Source: Burkholderiales bacterium
Lineage (GTDB): Bacteria; Pseudomonadota; Gammaproteobacteria; Burkholderiales; Burkholderiaceae_B
Length of the DNA stretch: 53,896 nt
Reading direction: 5' to 3'
NCBI GenBank assembly: GCA_027484315.1
Contig: JAIXTE010000074.1
Location: 1-53,896, forward strand
Translations under genes and position numbers: made by a program
Notes under the pieces: model-generated
Database searches by the model: none
Told to the model about the DNA's origin: nothing
The model's input: the letters and a program-made list of their open reading frames with translations, nothing else
Shown here: positions 43,210-52,249 of the stretch, piece by piece
Numbering within the stretch: the first letter of the stretch is position 1
Layout: the number at the start of each line of letters is the position of its first letter

Positions 43210-45261
43210 ATGAATTGGCTCGTTGAGGATTTCGCATTTGCAGCGGATATCATCTCAGAGGCCCATCTTTCGGGATTGGCCTTTGGCTTTTTTGCGTCCT
43301 TGCTCGCCATGACAGTGGGTGTTGAAGTGCGGATCAAAAATCCACCCTTAATCGCCAATCGCCACTACATCATTCGCCGTGGCGTATTGATTACGCTGTA
43401 CGTCATTTCCATGTTTTTCGCATCGGCGTTTGTCGGCCTGACCCTGCCTTCTGCCAAAGACGCCATGTTCAGCATCTCGGGTACGGTGCTGACCTTCATG
43501 GCCTGCGTTGCAGTGTTTCTGTGTATTGATTACCTGGTGCAGTCGGCGAAAGAAAAAGCAGCTTGGTTCATGCTGCTCTACTCTTCGCTGGGCATTCTGA
43601 TTCAGTTTGCAATTCACATGGCCTTCATTTTCATTCCAAACAATCAGAAAATTCTGGATGTACGCTGGTCTGGTTTACTGGTCATGTATGTTTTCCTGTT
43701 CATCTGCATGGGCTTATTAAGCAGGTTCGCCCATGAAACCACGGTGGGCAAGTACCGGCCTTTGCAAAGCTGCATGATTTACATCTTCGGCATTGTGGGT
43801 CTGAACCAGATGATCGCTTTGAGCGTGGTCGGTTTTGTGTACGTGGGCAACGGCAATGGTCCATTGGCCTGGTACGGGTTGTGGACCGGTTGGTCTGGCT
43901 TTGAGGTGTTTGTCAGTTTTTCTGCGCTGATCATGATTTCGGTGCTGATGTGTTATGTGTATGCGCTTGTGGAACGTTCCCTGCAGGTATTGCGTGCTGA
44001 CAACCAGAAGTTGCAGGTGTTGAAACAAGACGCTTTGACCCGTGTGGCCAATGCCTCCGAAGAACTGGAATTCAAGCGCACCCGCATTGCCCAGTTGGAA
44101 CGATCCATCGAACTGGTGCAACACGACCATGAAATGTCCGTGGACAGCCTGGTGGCTGCTGTCGCCACGCTGGAAGATGGTGTGTTCGAGTGGGACTTCG
44201 AGCAGGAGACTCTGGCCTTCAGCAGCAGCTGGCACCACCTGTTTGGCCTGGATCGCGTCAAGCAGGGGCCCATGCCTGCGGAAGTTTGGCGTGTTGGTGT
44301 GCTGGAAGACGACATCAAGGCGCTGGACGCTGCCTTGCAGGCTTGCCTGACCATGAAAACCCCCAGCGAGGCCGTGCAGATTCGATATTCCACGCCTTAC
44401 GGTTCACTGTTGAAACTGGAAATACGCCTGGTGGCTGTAAAAAATGCTTACGGGCTACCCAGTAAGGCTGTTGGCATCATTCATGACCGTACCGAGGAAA
44501 TGGATCTTGAACGTTCAATTCGCGAGGAGCTGGACGAAGAATCACTGTTGTCCTCCAGAAAATCCCAATTTGTGTCTTACCTCTCCCACGAAATCCGCAC
44601 ACCAATGACCGTGATCGGTTCTGCCAAAGCCCTGCTTGAAAGTGCTTTGCAACGGGATCCTGTCAATCTCGAAAATTCTCTTCACTACGTCGATCAGATC
44701 GGGGGGGCATTGCGCTCCCTGCGGGCGTTGGTGGATGAAACATTGATGTTCATGGGAGCCAATTTCACGCGAAAGCACTTGAACATCACATCGCTCGAGG
44801 TACGGCGTGTATTCGACCAGTTTTCCTCGCTTGAACAACGAAGGAGGCATGGACAACACTGGCTTGAGTTTCACCTGGACCCCAGTCTGGATGATCACTC
44901 TTTTTACTCAGACGAGTATGTGTTCACACAGGCGTTGAGACAACTTCTGGCCTTTGCAGAAAGCAGGGAATCAGGGGCAGGCAAGCTCACCATCAAGATG
45001 CCTGATTGCCAAACCCTGTTTTTGTGCCTTGAGTTGACATCATGGCCTCTCTGGATGGTTAAAAGCGGGCAACTTGAACCGCTTCATTCAGAGGAAACCG
45101 TTGTGCCGTTCAAGGGAGAGTGCTTGCCGTTTACCCTGTTACTCACCAAGCGGGTGATACGCCTGATCAACGGACGCATTATGATTAAAAGCCGCGGCAA
45201 TCAACACTGGTTGTGCGTCGACTTGCCCTCACTGAAGGAGAGCCCATGCCCCGTGTCATGA
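43210..45261 (+). CDS. membrane histidine-kinase-like sensor with degenerate ATPase domain
   Basis: 683 residues. About seven membrane segments in the first 260 residues, a coiled coil (about 265-310), a PAS-like region (about 315-435), then an HisKA dimerisation domain with the H-box His460 in YLSHEIRTPMTVIGSAKALLES. The C-terminal region aligns in position with an HATPase domain (FTQALRQLLAFAES), but the N-box Asn and the DxGxG G1 motif are missing. It may be a phosphatase or pseudokinase. Overlaps the receiver gene. Confidence 0.8.
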   Translation: MNWLVEDFAFAADIISEAHLSGLAFGFFASLLAMTVGVEVRIKNPPLIANRHYIIRRGVLITLYVISMFFASAFVGLTLPSAKDAMFSISGTVLTFMACVAVFLCIDYLVQSAKEKAAWFMLLYSSLGILIQFAIHMAFIFIPNNQKILDVRWSGLLVMYVFLFICMGLLSRFAHETTVGKYRPLQSCMIYIFGIVGLNQMIALSVVGFVYVGNGNGPLAWYGLWTGWSGFEVFVSFSALIMISVLMCYVYALVERSLQVLRADNQKLQVLKQDALTRVANASEELEFKRTRIAQLERSIELVQHDHEMSVDSLVAAVATLEDGVFEWDFEQETLAFSSSWHHLFGLDRVKQGPMPAEVWRVGVLEDDIKALDAALQACLTMKTPSEAVQIRYSTPYGSLLKLEIRLVAVKNAYGLPSKAVGIIHDRTEEMDLERSIREELDEESLLSSRKSQFVSYLSHEIRTPMTVIGSAKALLESALQRDPVNLENSLHYVDQIGGALRSLRALVDETLMFMGANFTRKHLNITSLEVRRVFDQFSSLEQRRRHGQHWLEFHLDPSLDDHSFYSDEYVFTQALRQLLAFAESRESGAGKLTIKMPDCQTLFLCLELTSWPLWMVKSGQLEPLHSEETVVPFKGECLPFTLLLTKRVIRLINGRIMIKSRGNQHWLCVDLPSLKESPCPVS

Positions 45262-45695
45262 TCGTTGAAGATGATTTGACCATATTGAGTAATCTCTCCC
45301 AGCTTTTGCAATTGAGCGGGCTGGACGTGATTGAAGCGCACGATGGTCGAATGGCACTGGACTTGCTGTCGGCTGCCCTGAATAATCAAGGCACTTTGCC
45401 CCGGATGATTGTCAGTGACCTGATGATGCCCAAAATGGATGGTTTTGAGCTGCTGCATGCAGTACGCACCACCCCCGGGCTCAATGCCTTGCCCTTTGTC
45501 CTGTTAAGCGCCCGCAGTGAAGCAAGCGATCTGCAACATGCGTTTTTTCTGGGTGCAAGTGATTACCTGATCAAGCCTTTTGATGTGGACCAGTTGATCG
45601 ATGTAATTCGATACCAGATGTCACGTGTTAGCGACCAGGAAGTCGGTGAGCCCGGCAAGGATGTCAAAGTGAACTCCGACTTCTTTCTGGAATAA
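45246..45695 (+). CDS. single-domain response regulator
   Basis: 149-residue receiver domain: VEDD acid pocket, phospho-acceptor Asp in MIVSDLMMPKMDGFE, Ser in VLLSARS, and Lys in YLIKPFDVDQL. There is no output domain; the last 25 residues are a polar tail. Start 45246 has AAGGAG 5 bases upstream and overlaps the kinase-like gene's stop, so the two are coupled. It probably signals by protein contact. Confidence 0.9.
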   Translation: MPRVMIVEDDLTILSNLSQLLQLSGLDVIEAHDGRMALDLLSAALNNQGTLPRMIVSDLMMPKMDGFELLHAVRTTPGLNALPFVLLSARSEASDLQHAFFLGASDYLIKPFDVDQLIDVIRYQMSRVSDQEVGEPGKDVKVNSDFFLE

Positions 45696-45716
45696 GAAGG
45701 CGCTTACTGTGGACGC

Positions 45717-46481
45717 CTACTGCGGCGTCAGCACGGACACGCTGAGCAGGCGCCCGATCGCTCCGTCAATTCCCGCGATGAAGTAAGGCAGGCTGACCCA
45801 CAATATCCACAGACCCACGCCAATGGTGATGGAAAAGCCGATCGACATCACGTTCAGTTGGGGCGCTGCACGGGCCAGAATGCCCAGCACAATGTTGCTG
45901 ATCAACACAGCAGCCAATACGGGCAGGGAAATTTGCAGGGCGAGTGTGAACATGATGCCGCCCGCCATCGCGATGTTTTGCGCATTCACGACCGACAGGT
46001 TCGCACTGATCGGGATCAATTCGAAACTTTGAACCACGGCTGCAATAACCAGCAAGTGGCCGTCGATCACCAGAAAAACCAGGCTGGCCAGTACTCCCAG
46101 AAAGCTGCCCAGCAGGGGTGTCTGTGTGCCCCGAGACGGGTCAATGAACTGGGCAAAAGCAAGGCCCATTTGCAGGCCAAGCAGGTCACCAGCCATCTCG
46201 AACGCTGCAAATACCAGCCGCATTGAAAACCCCATGGACACACCAATCAGGATTTGCTGAATCAATACGGGTACGGCCTGCGCCGAACTGAGTGTGGGAG
46301 GTGTTGGCAGCAGCGGCATCATCAGCATCGCGATGATGGCAGCCAGGGCCACACGCGTGCGACGTTGCACGGTGCGGTTGTCAAACACCGGTGCTGTGGC
46401 CAGCATGGCCAGTATGCGAATGAAAGGCCACAGGAATGCGGCGATCCACATTTCAAGTTGTTCGCCGTTGATGGGGACCAT
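45717..46481 (-). CDS. fliR: flagellar export protein FliR
   Basis: 254-residue inner-membrane component of the type III export gate. Multiple membrane segments (FLWPFIRILAMLATAPVF, RVALAAIIAMLMMPLL, GFSMRLVFAAFEMAGDLLGLQMG) match FliR. Last gene of fliIJKLMNOPQR, 12 bases after fliQ. It forms the export channel with FliP and FliQ. It is convergent with the response regulator gene. Confidence 0.93.
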   Translation of the reverse strand: MVPINGEQLEMWIAAFLWPFIRILAMLATAPVFDNRTVQRRTRVALAAIIAMLMMPLLPTPPTLSSAQAVPVLIQQILIGVSMGFSMRLVFAAFEMAGDLLGLQMGLAFAQFIDPSRGTQTPLLGSFLGVLASLVFLVIDGHLLVIAAVVQSFELIPISANLSVVNAQNIAMAGGIMFTLALQISLPVLAAVLISNIVLGILARAAPQLNVMSIGFSITIGVGLWILWVSLPYFIAGIDGAIGRLLSVSVLTPQ

Positions 46482-46493
46482 GGTTGTGCCGAC

Positions 46494-46763
46494 CTAGCCG
46501 ATCACGTTCGGAATGTTCATGATCAGCCGTTGGGTGTAGTCCACCAGTGTGGCCAGCATCCAGGGGCCAAGCAACAACAGGGTGGCGAAAATGGCCAGAA
46601 TTTTCGGAATGAACGACAGGGTCATTTCATTGATCTGCGTGGCCGCCTGCAAAATACTGACCAGCAAGCCCACCACCAGTGCGACCACCAGCAGGGGGCC
46701 CGACACCATGAGCATCACTTCCAATGCGTTCTGGCCCAAATTCAATACGGTTTGACTGTTCAT
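46494..46763 (-). CDS. fliQ: flagellar export protein FliQ
   Basis: 89 residues with two membrane helices (ALEVMLMVSGPLLVVALVVGLLVSILQAATQI and ILAIFATLLLLGPWMLATLVDY), the standard FliQ length and layout. Lies 15 bases after fliP and 12 before fliR. Several FliQ subunits line the export gate. Confidence 0.94.
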   Translation of the reverse strand: MNSQTVLNLGQNALEVMLMVSGPLLVVALVVGLLVSILQAATQINEMTLSFIPKILAIFATLLLLGPWMLATLVDYTQRLIMNIPNVIG

Positions 46764-46778
46764 GAATCAGTATCCGGT

Positions 46779-47564
46779 TCAGGTTTCAAAGCTGGCAACC
46801 AGCGAGCCCACAAGGAGCGTCCAGCCATCGACCAGCACAAACAGCATGATCTTGAAGGGCAGGGAAATCAGCATGGGCGAGAGCATCATCATGCCCATGG
46901 ACATCAACACGCTGGCCACGATCAGGTCAATCACCAGGAACGGCAGAAAAATCATGAAACCGATCTGAAAGGCGGTTTTCAACTCGCTGGTGACAAAGGC
47001 GGGAATCAACACGCGCAGTGGAACGTCTTCAGGGTTTTGTACATTTTCCACCTTGCCAAGCCTCATGAACAGGGCCAGATCGGGTTCTCGGGTCTGCTTG
47101 AGCATGAAGTCCTTCATGGGCACGCTGGCCCGATCGGTCATTTCCTGAAACTCAATTTGATTGTTGCTGAAGGGCAGGTAGGCATTTTCATAAACCCGGT
47201 CAAACACCGGGGACATGATGAAGAAGGTCAGGAACATGCTCAGACCAATGATGACCTGGTTGGGCGGCGAGTTTTGAGTGCCCAGGGCCATGCGCAGCAG
47301 TGACATGACAATCACGATGCGGGTGAAGCCGGTCATCATCAACAACAGCGCTGGCAGAAAACTGAGAAAGGTGAAAAACAGCAGGGTTTGAATCGGTACG
47401 CTGTAATTCGTGGTGCCATTGGCACCGGGGCTTGCCGTGACACCTGGCAGCACTTGTTGCGCATGTGCCTCGGGCAGTACTAGGCACAGCAGGACAATGC
47501 ACAAGCCGAAAGCCAGGCCAAGCCAATTAAATTGGCCGCTGGGTGCGTAACTGCGATGAATCAT
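46779..47564 (-). CDS. fliP: flagellar export protein FliP
   Basis: 261 residues with a cleavable signal sequence (GLCIVLLCLVLPEAHA) and four membrane segments. Hallmarks are LLFFTFLSFLPALLLMMTGFTRIVIVMSLLRMALGTQ.SPPNQVIIGLS and LIPAFVTSELKTAFQIGF. It nucleates the export gate with FliO. Overlaps fliO by ATGA. Confidence 0.95.
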   Translation of the reverse strand: MIHRSYAPSGQFNWLGLAFGLCIVLLCLVLPEAHAQQVLPGVTASPGANGTTNYSVPIQTLLFFTFLSFLPALLLMMTGFTRIVIVMSLLRMALGTQNSPPNQVIIGLSMFLTFFIMSPVFDRVYENAYLPFSNNQIEFQEMTDRASVPMKDFMLKQTREPDLALFMRLGKVENVQNPEDVPLRVLIPAFVTSELKTAFQIGFMIFLPFLVIDLIVASVLMSMGMMMLSPMLISLPFKIMLFVLVDGWTLLVGSLVASFET

Positions 47565-48100
47565 GATTTGGCCTTGCCTGTTTTGACCCGGTCGAGCAGT
47601 TTGGCAAAGCTGGCAGCGGCATTCTGTGCGGAATCTATTTCAATGCTCCCAGCCGGCATGCTGTGCAGGGTGTTGATGCTGTTGCTGGTCATGCCCAGTA
47701 CCAGCCAGGTGTCACCCACTTCAACCAATACGATTTTTTCACGCGGTCCCAATGCGGATGTGGCCAATACCTTGTAAAAACCACCACGCCGTTGTGCGTT
47801 GCCTACCCCGAGCCGTTTGAGCAGCCAGACCAGTGCGAGCAAAAGCCCCAGCACAAAGAGCAGCCCAAGCGTTGTTTGAAGCAAATGACCTGTCATGGGA
47901 TTGTCTGCCGCAGCAGCAACGGTGGCAGTGGCGGCGGCAGTGGCTTCAGGTGCTGCTGTGCTTGCCGCAGTTCCGGCCGGTCCGGATGGAGTTGTAGCTT
48001 CCTGCGCCAGGCAGGCCCCGCTTGAAAGCAGGATGCCTGTCAGAAAAAGAAGGGCTTTGCCCTTTGCGAAAACGCTGCGTTCTTTTGTTGTTGTGTGCAT
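47561..48100 (-). CDS. fliO: flagellar assembly protein FliO
   Basis: 179 residues. Signal-like start, an Ala/Thr-rich linker (about 35-70), one membrane helix (LLQTTLGLLFVLGLLLALVWLLKRLG) and a cytoplasmic domain (LATSALGPREKIVLVEVGDTWLVLGMTSNSINTLHSM), the FliO pattern. ATG 48100 is preferred; a TTG at 48115 is an alternative. It chaperones FliP during gate assembly. Confidence 0.88.
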   Translation of the reverse strand: MHTTTKERSVFAKGKALLFLTGILLSSGACLAQEATTPSGPAGTAASTAAPEATAAATATVAAAADNPMTGHLLQTTLGLLFVLGLLLALVWLLKRLGVGNAQRRGGFYKVLATSALGPREKIVLVEVGDTWLVLGMTSNSINTLHSMPAGSIEIDSAQNAAASFAKLLDRVKTGKAKS

Positions 48101-48122
48101 GCCTTGGTGCTGCAAAGAAGTA

Positions 48123-48572
48123 TCAACGGTTGAGTTTTCTCAAACGCTCAGACGGCGTGATGATGTCTGTCAACCGGATACCGAATTTGTCGTTGACGAC
48201 CACCACTTCGCCTTGGGCGATGAGGTAGCCGTTTACCAACACATCCATGGGCTCACCAGCCAGGCCATCGAGTTCAATGACCGAACCTTGCGCAAGTTGC
48301 AAAATGTGTTTAATCGGTATCTTCGTCCGACCCAGCTCAACAGTCAACTGAACCGGGATGTCCAGAATCATGTCGATGTCGTTCTGCGTGCCTGACGCCA
48401 CACTTCCGGCAAACGGCTGAAACAACCCAGCTGCGGGTTTCGCATCCTGTGCTTTGGCAAACAGGTTGTCCGTGTCGCTGGAATTTGGCGCGGTGGTGCT
48501 GGCTTGTTCGGCCAATGCAGCGGCCCAATCGTCGGCTGCATCGGTCACTGTGTCTTCGTGCTGTTCTGCCAT
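48123..48572 (-). CDS. fliN: flagellar motor switch protein FliN
   Basis: 149 residues. N-terminal about 70 residues are variable and acidic; the SpoA domain follows (DIDMILDIPVQLTVELGRTKIPIKHILQLAQGSVIELDGLAGEPMDVLVNG), which forms the C-ring base. Lies 19 bases after fliM and 7 before the alternative TTG start of fliO. Confidence 0.94.
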   Translation of the reverse strand: MAEQHEDTVTDAADDWAAALAEQASTTAPNSSDTDNLFAKAQDAKPAAGLFQPFAGSVASGTQNDIDMILDIPVQLTVELGRTKIPIKHILQLAQGSVIELDGLAGEPMDVLVNGYLIAQGEVVVVNDKFGIRLTDIITPSERLRKLNR

Positions 48573-48591
48573 GGTTACTTCCTTGTCCTGT

Positions 48592-49641
48592 TTACTGTTG
48601 ATGCGCCTTTTCAGGCTGTTTGTTTTCCCGGTTGAGCAAGGTTTCCAGGTTTAGGGCGTCTGCGTGCGATTCATTGCTCACTGACATCACTTCTTCAACC
48701 TTGAGCGCGTATTGACCACCGCTGGTGCCGTAACTGCAATTGAACACGGGCACGTTGTCCACACGCGCTTCAATCACTTTGCCTATTTCGATTGGAATGA
48801 CATCGCCGACGCGCAGTTCCATGATGTCGGCCACGGTCAGCTGGGTGTTGGCCAGGCTGGCCACCAAGTCCACTTCGGCCATTTGCACCTGCTTTTTCAG
48901 CATGGTGACCCAGCGTTTGTCGGGTTCAGCCTGGTCGCCTTGCATGCTGGAATACAGCAGGTCACGAATGGGTTCCAGTGTGGAGTAGGGTACGCAGATG
49001 TGCAGCGATCCGCCGCCTGCGCCCAGCTCAATCGAGAACGAGGTGGTCACGACAATTTCTGAAGGCGTGGCAATGTTGGCAAACTGGGTGTGCATTTCGG
49101 AGCGCAGGTATTCCGGTTTCAACGGAAACACAGGGGCCCAGGCTTTCACAAATTCTTCGCGGATCACTTCCAGCATGCGCGCAATGATGCGTTGCTCGGT
49201 TTGGGTGAAGTCGCGTCCTTCCACCCGGGTGTGAAAACGGCCATCCCCGCCAAACAGGTTGTCGATGACTGCAAACACCAGGCTGGGGTCAAAAATGAAC
49301 AGGGCGTTGCCGCGCAATGGCTTCATGGCCATGATGTTCAGGTTGGTGGGTACCACCAGGTTGCGGATGAATTCGTTGTACTTCAGTACCTTGACCGGGC
49401 CCACCGAAATCTCGGGGCTGCGGCGCATGAAATTGAACAAACCGATGCGGATCAGACGCGCAAAGCGCTCGTTGATGATTTCCAGCGTGGGCATGCGGCC
49501 ACGGACGATGCGTTCCTGTGTAGCCAGGTTGTAGGGACGAACACCGCCTGCAATTTCTGATTGCTCTTTCGTTTCTTCTTCGCCGTTCACACCCCTTAGC
49601 AGGGCGTCGACTTCATCTTGTGAAAGAAATTCTCCGGGCAT
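48592..49641 (-). CDS. fliM: flagellar motor switch protein FliM
   Basis: 349 residues. The N-terminal LSQDEVDALLRGV is the CheY-binding segment, the middle CheC-like domain includes GPVKVLKYNEFIRNLVVPTNLNIM, and a C-terminal SpoA domain (LRVGDVIPIEIGKVIEARVDNVPVFNCSYGT) packs with FliN. It switches rotation direction on binding phosphorylated CheY. Upstream neighbour is fliL. Confidence 0.95.
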   Translation of the reverse strand: MPGEFLSQDEVDALLRGVNGEEETKEQSEIAGGVRPYNLATQERIVRGRMPTLEIINERFARLIRIGLFNFMRRSPEISVGPVKVLKYNEFIRNLVVPTNLNIMAMKPLRGNALFIFDPSLVFAVIDNLFGGDGRFHTRVEGRDFTQTEQRIIARMLEVIREEFVKAWAPVFPLKPEYLRSEMHTQFANIATPSEIVVTTSFSIELGAGGGSLHICVPYSTLEPIRDLLYSSMQGDQAEPDKRWVTMLKKQVQMAEVDLVASLANTQLTVADIMELRVGDVIPIEIGKVIEARVDNVPVFNCSYGTSGGQYALKVEEVMSVSNESHADALNLETLLNRENKQPEKAHQQ

Positions 49642-49657
49642 GGTACTGGCTGTCCTG

Positions 49658-50173
49658 TTATTGAATCACAAAGCTGGAAAAATGAACGTCGCGTATGCCA
49701 CGGGTGGGGTCTTTCTCATCGCCTTTGATGGTGACGCGGGCCAGGTCGACCAGTTCGTCCATCAGCTGCTGTTTGCCTTCAATGGAAGTAAGATTGCTGA
49801 CGTTCTTGCCAGACAGCACCAGCAGGATACGGCTGCGAATCACCGGTGTGAAATTCTTGATTTCCTCGGCTGTGGCTGCAGTGCTGACTTCGTAGGTGAT
49901 GCCAATTTGAAGGTAGCGGGTGCTGTCAGGGTCAGTCAGGTTGACCACGAACTGGTCCATCACGACAAAGGTCGGTGGGCCAACGGGTTCCACGGGTTTG
50001 ACTTCCTCTTCGGCGTGGTCTGCTGGTTTGAGCAACATGAAATAGGCGGCTGCACCACCTCCACCCAATACGGCCAGAACAATGGCAATGATGAGGATCA
50101 TCTTTTTCGATCCCTTTGCAGGGGCTGCTGCATCAGGTGCTGCAGCAGCGGGTGCCGGGGCAACTTTGGCCAT
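49658..50173 (-). CDS. fliL: flagellar basal body-associated protein FliL
   Basis: 171 residues. An Ala/Pro-rich start, a single membrane helix (KKMILIIAIVLAVLGGGGAAAYFML) and a periplasmic domain (TFVVMDQFVVNLTDPDSTRYLQIGITYEV) typical of FliL, which supports stator function. 112 bases without a gene separate it from fliK; no clear promoter was found there. Confidence 0.93.
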   Translation of the reverse strand: MAKVAPAPAAAAPDAAAPAKGSKKMILIIAIVLAVLGGGGAAAYFMLLKPADHAEEEVKPVEPVGPPTFVVMDQFVVNLTDPDSTRYLQIGITYEVSTAATAEEIKNFTPVIRSRILLVLSGKNVSNLTSIEGKQQLMDELVDLARVTIKGDEKDPTRGIRDVHFSSFVIQ

Positions 50174-50285
50174 TTTCTTGACTCCGTAAGTTCAATTGCT
50201 TTGTGTCACATTCAAACACCATTGTGTCTGAAAGGTTTTTGAGCAAATCCCCGAAAAGCCGTGTTCTTTAGACCCTATTCATTCA

Positions 50286-51788
50286 TCACGCAAACATATC
50301 GAGCTGCCCCGAGGGCTTGGAGCCGGAAGCTTGTGTGGCGGTGGGAACCTGTTCATCCGTGGCCATTCCACCTGGGGCGGAATGTTGACCACCGCGGCCT
50401 TGCTGGCCACTGTTCTGATCAAATTGGGCCTGGCTTTGGTTTTGTTGCCCTTGCCCTGCGCTGGGCGTGTTGCCGTGTTGAATCTGAACCTGATTCAATT
50501 GCAGGCCGTTCTGTGCCAATACTTCTTTCAGGTTGCTCAGTGACTGAGTCAAAAGATTGGCCGAGGCTTCGTCCTGTGTGCGAATGACAATCTGTACTTG
50601 TTGGCCTTTCTGAATCAAACGCATGTTCATCGGGCCGAATGATTCCGGATTGACGCGAATGTCCACGGTGGACATATTTTTGCCAATGGCCCATTGCACG
50701 GTTTGTCCAAGTTCCTTCGCAAAACCGGGTTGGTTCACCGGGGTCTTGATCAGGGTCTGTTGTGCAATACCACTCGAGCCTGTCAGCCCGTTGGTACCAG
50801 CTGCCGTGGCGTTGGGGTTGCCCGCGGCCTGCAGGTTCGATGCCGCAAGAATTTTCTGTCCGGCCTTCAGTTCCCCAACTTCCAGTTCTGCGTCCATTCC
50901 TTGTGTTTGCTGGGCAATTTGAGGCGCCAGCTGGGCTGCCACGGCATTGGCATTGCCGCTGGTTGTGAGGCCCGTGGGTGGCGCGCTTGTCAATGGGTCG
51001 CCTGCTTTGCTGATCGTTCCCGCGTTTAATACCGCATCGATTTGAGTATTGCCGGTGTCCCGAGTCTGCCCAAGTGCCTCGGTTGTTGGCACCACGGGTG
51101 TACCCGTTGTCGTTAAACTGACTTGAGTCGGGTTCTGCGGATTTGCTGTGCTGCTGGTGTTGGCGGTGGGGTTGGCAAAGTCAGTGCCGGTGCCCATGGG
51201 TGAAGTCAGCGCGCTGTCGCCAGGCAGCACTGGGGTGCTGGCCTGCTGAGGTGCGCTTGCCTGCGGGTCGTTGCCTGTTGCTGGAACCACTGCCTGGGTT
51301 GCGGTGGTGTCCTCGGCGGGCTTGGCCGTTGTGTCAGGCGAGGACTGTTTTGCAGGCGCTTCACTTTCCTTCGCTGTTGCGTTTGTATTTTGTGTGTTGG
51401 CAGACTCTGCCTTGGCAGGCTCTTCAGTGGCCTGGGGCTTTTGCAAAGAGCTGTTGCCCGTGTTGCTCACCGATTGCGTTGCAGCCTGGGGGGCAGGTGC
51501 ACTGGCCTGTTGCATCCAGTTGCGTTGTGCCCACACGGCAGCCTGCGCGGCCTCTGCGTTAACCGTGTTGTCGATGTCTTTCTTCGGTTTGTCCTGCTTG
51601 AACAGGCTTTCACGCAATTGCGATTCAATGCTGTTTAGTTGGGCATTCGGCGCAATTTGGCCCAGTGCTGAACTGAACAGGGCTTCAAATTGCAAATCGG
51701 GACCTTTTTTGTCGGTGTTGGTCTTGTTGCCCTGATTGGGTGTTTGCACCTTGTTGACGGCATTCATGGTTGGGGTGTTTGTGTTCAT
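50286..51788 (-). CDS. fliK: flagellar hook-length control protein FliK
   Basis: 500 residues. A long low-complexity region (about 60-330) rich in Thr, Ala, Gln, Asn and Pro acts as the ruler; the conserved C-terminal FliK domain at about 355-430 (ELGQTVQWAIGKNMSTVDIRVNPESFGPMNMRLIQKGQQVQIVI) switches export specificity. Starts with an overlap (ATGA) to fliJ. Length and repeat content are normal for the family. Confidence 0.92.
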   Translation of the reverse strand: MNTNTPTMNAVNKVQTPNQGNKTNTDKKGPDLQFEALFSSALGQIAPNAQLNSIESQLRESLFKQDKPKKDIDNTVNAEAAQAAVWAQRNWMQQASAPAPQAATQSVSNTGNSSLQKPQATEEPAKAESANTQNTNATAKESEAPAKQSSPDTTAKPAEDTTATQAVVPATGNDPQASAPQQASTPVLPGDSALTSPMGTGTDFANPTANTSSTANPQNPTQVSLTTTGTPVVPTTEALGQTRDTGNTQIDAVLNAGTISKAGDPLTSAPPTGLTTSGNANAVAAQLAPQIAQQTQGMDAELEVGELKAGQKILAASNLQAAGNPNATAAGTNGLTGSSGIAQQTLIKTPVNQPGFAKELGQTVQWAIGKNMSTVDIRVNPESFGPMNMRLIQKGQQVQIVIRTQDEASANLLTQSLSNLKEVLAQNGLQLNQVQIQHGNTPSAGQGQQNQSQAQFDQNSGQQGRGGQHSAPGGMATDEQVPTATQASGSKPSGQLDMFA

Positions 51789-52234
51789 TGGGCTTCTCCC
51801 GCGGTTTGAACCCGGTAAATGCGTGCGGCAAATTCGTCATTCATTTTTTGGTCGCGTTTGTTTTCAAGGCGTGCGCGTTTCAGTTTTTCCCGTTCCACCA
51901 AAGCTTCAAATTTGCGTTGTTCGGCCAGGAATTCCTGCCACTGCCTGTTTTGGTGAACCAGTGTGGCGTTCAGAAATTCCACTTCACGGGTTTGCTGGGC
52001 AATCGCTTCTGTGATTTTTCCGACAAAGGCCGTTTGATTGCGCAATTGCTGCCCGGTCATGCCCGTTGTTGCCTTGCTGTGCATGCCGTTCTGGCATTCA
52101 TCGCGGTAGCTTTGCAGCATGGTCAGCTTGTCCTGGCCTTGAGCCAGTTTTTGCCGGGTTTTCGCCATGGTTTTGGCCATGGCATCGGCTTTTTCGCTGG
52201 CCTGTTCAATCAGGGTGTGCAGCACATTGCTCAT
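51785..52234 (-). CDS. fliJ: flagellar export chaperone FliJ
   Basis: 149 residues of continuous coiled coil (ASEKADAMAKTMAKTRQKLAQGQDKLTMLQSYRDECQNGM..., KFEALVEREKLKRARLENKRDQKMNDEFAA), the length and pattern of FliJ, which couples the FliI ATPase to the export gate. Between fliI and fliK in the usual order. Confidence 0.9.
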   Translation of the reverse strand: MSNVLHTLIEQASEKADAMAKTMAKTRQKLAQGQDKLTMLQSYRDECQNGMHSKATTGMTGQQLRNQTAFVGKITEAIAQQTREVEFLNATLVHQNRQWQEFLAEQRKFEALVEREKLKRARLENKRDQKMNDEFAARIYRVQTAGEAQ

Positions 52235-52249
52235 AAAGACCCAAGCTTT

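Noticed and set aside
50174..50285. Sigma-28-like TAAAGAAC sequence between fliK and fliL
   Set aside because: The -10 region does not fit GCCGATAA, and fliL is expected to be read through from upstream fli genes.
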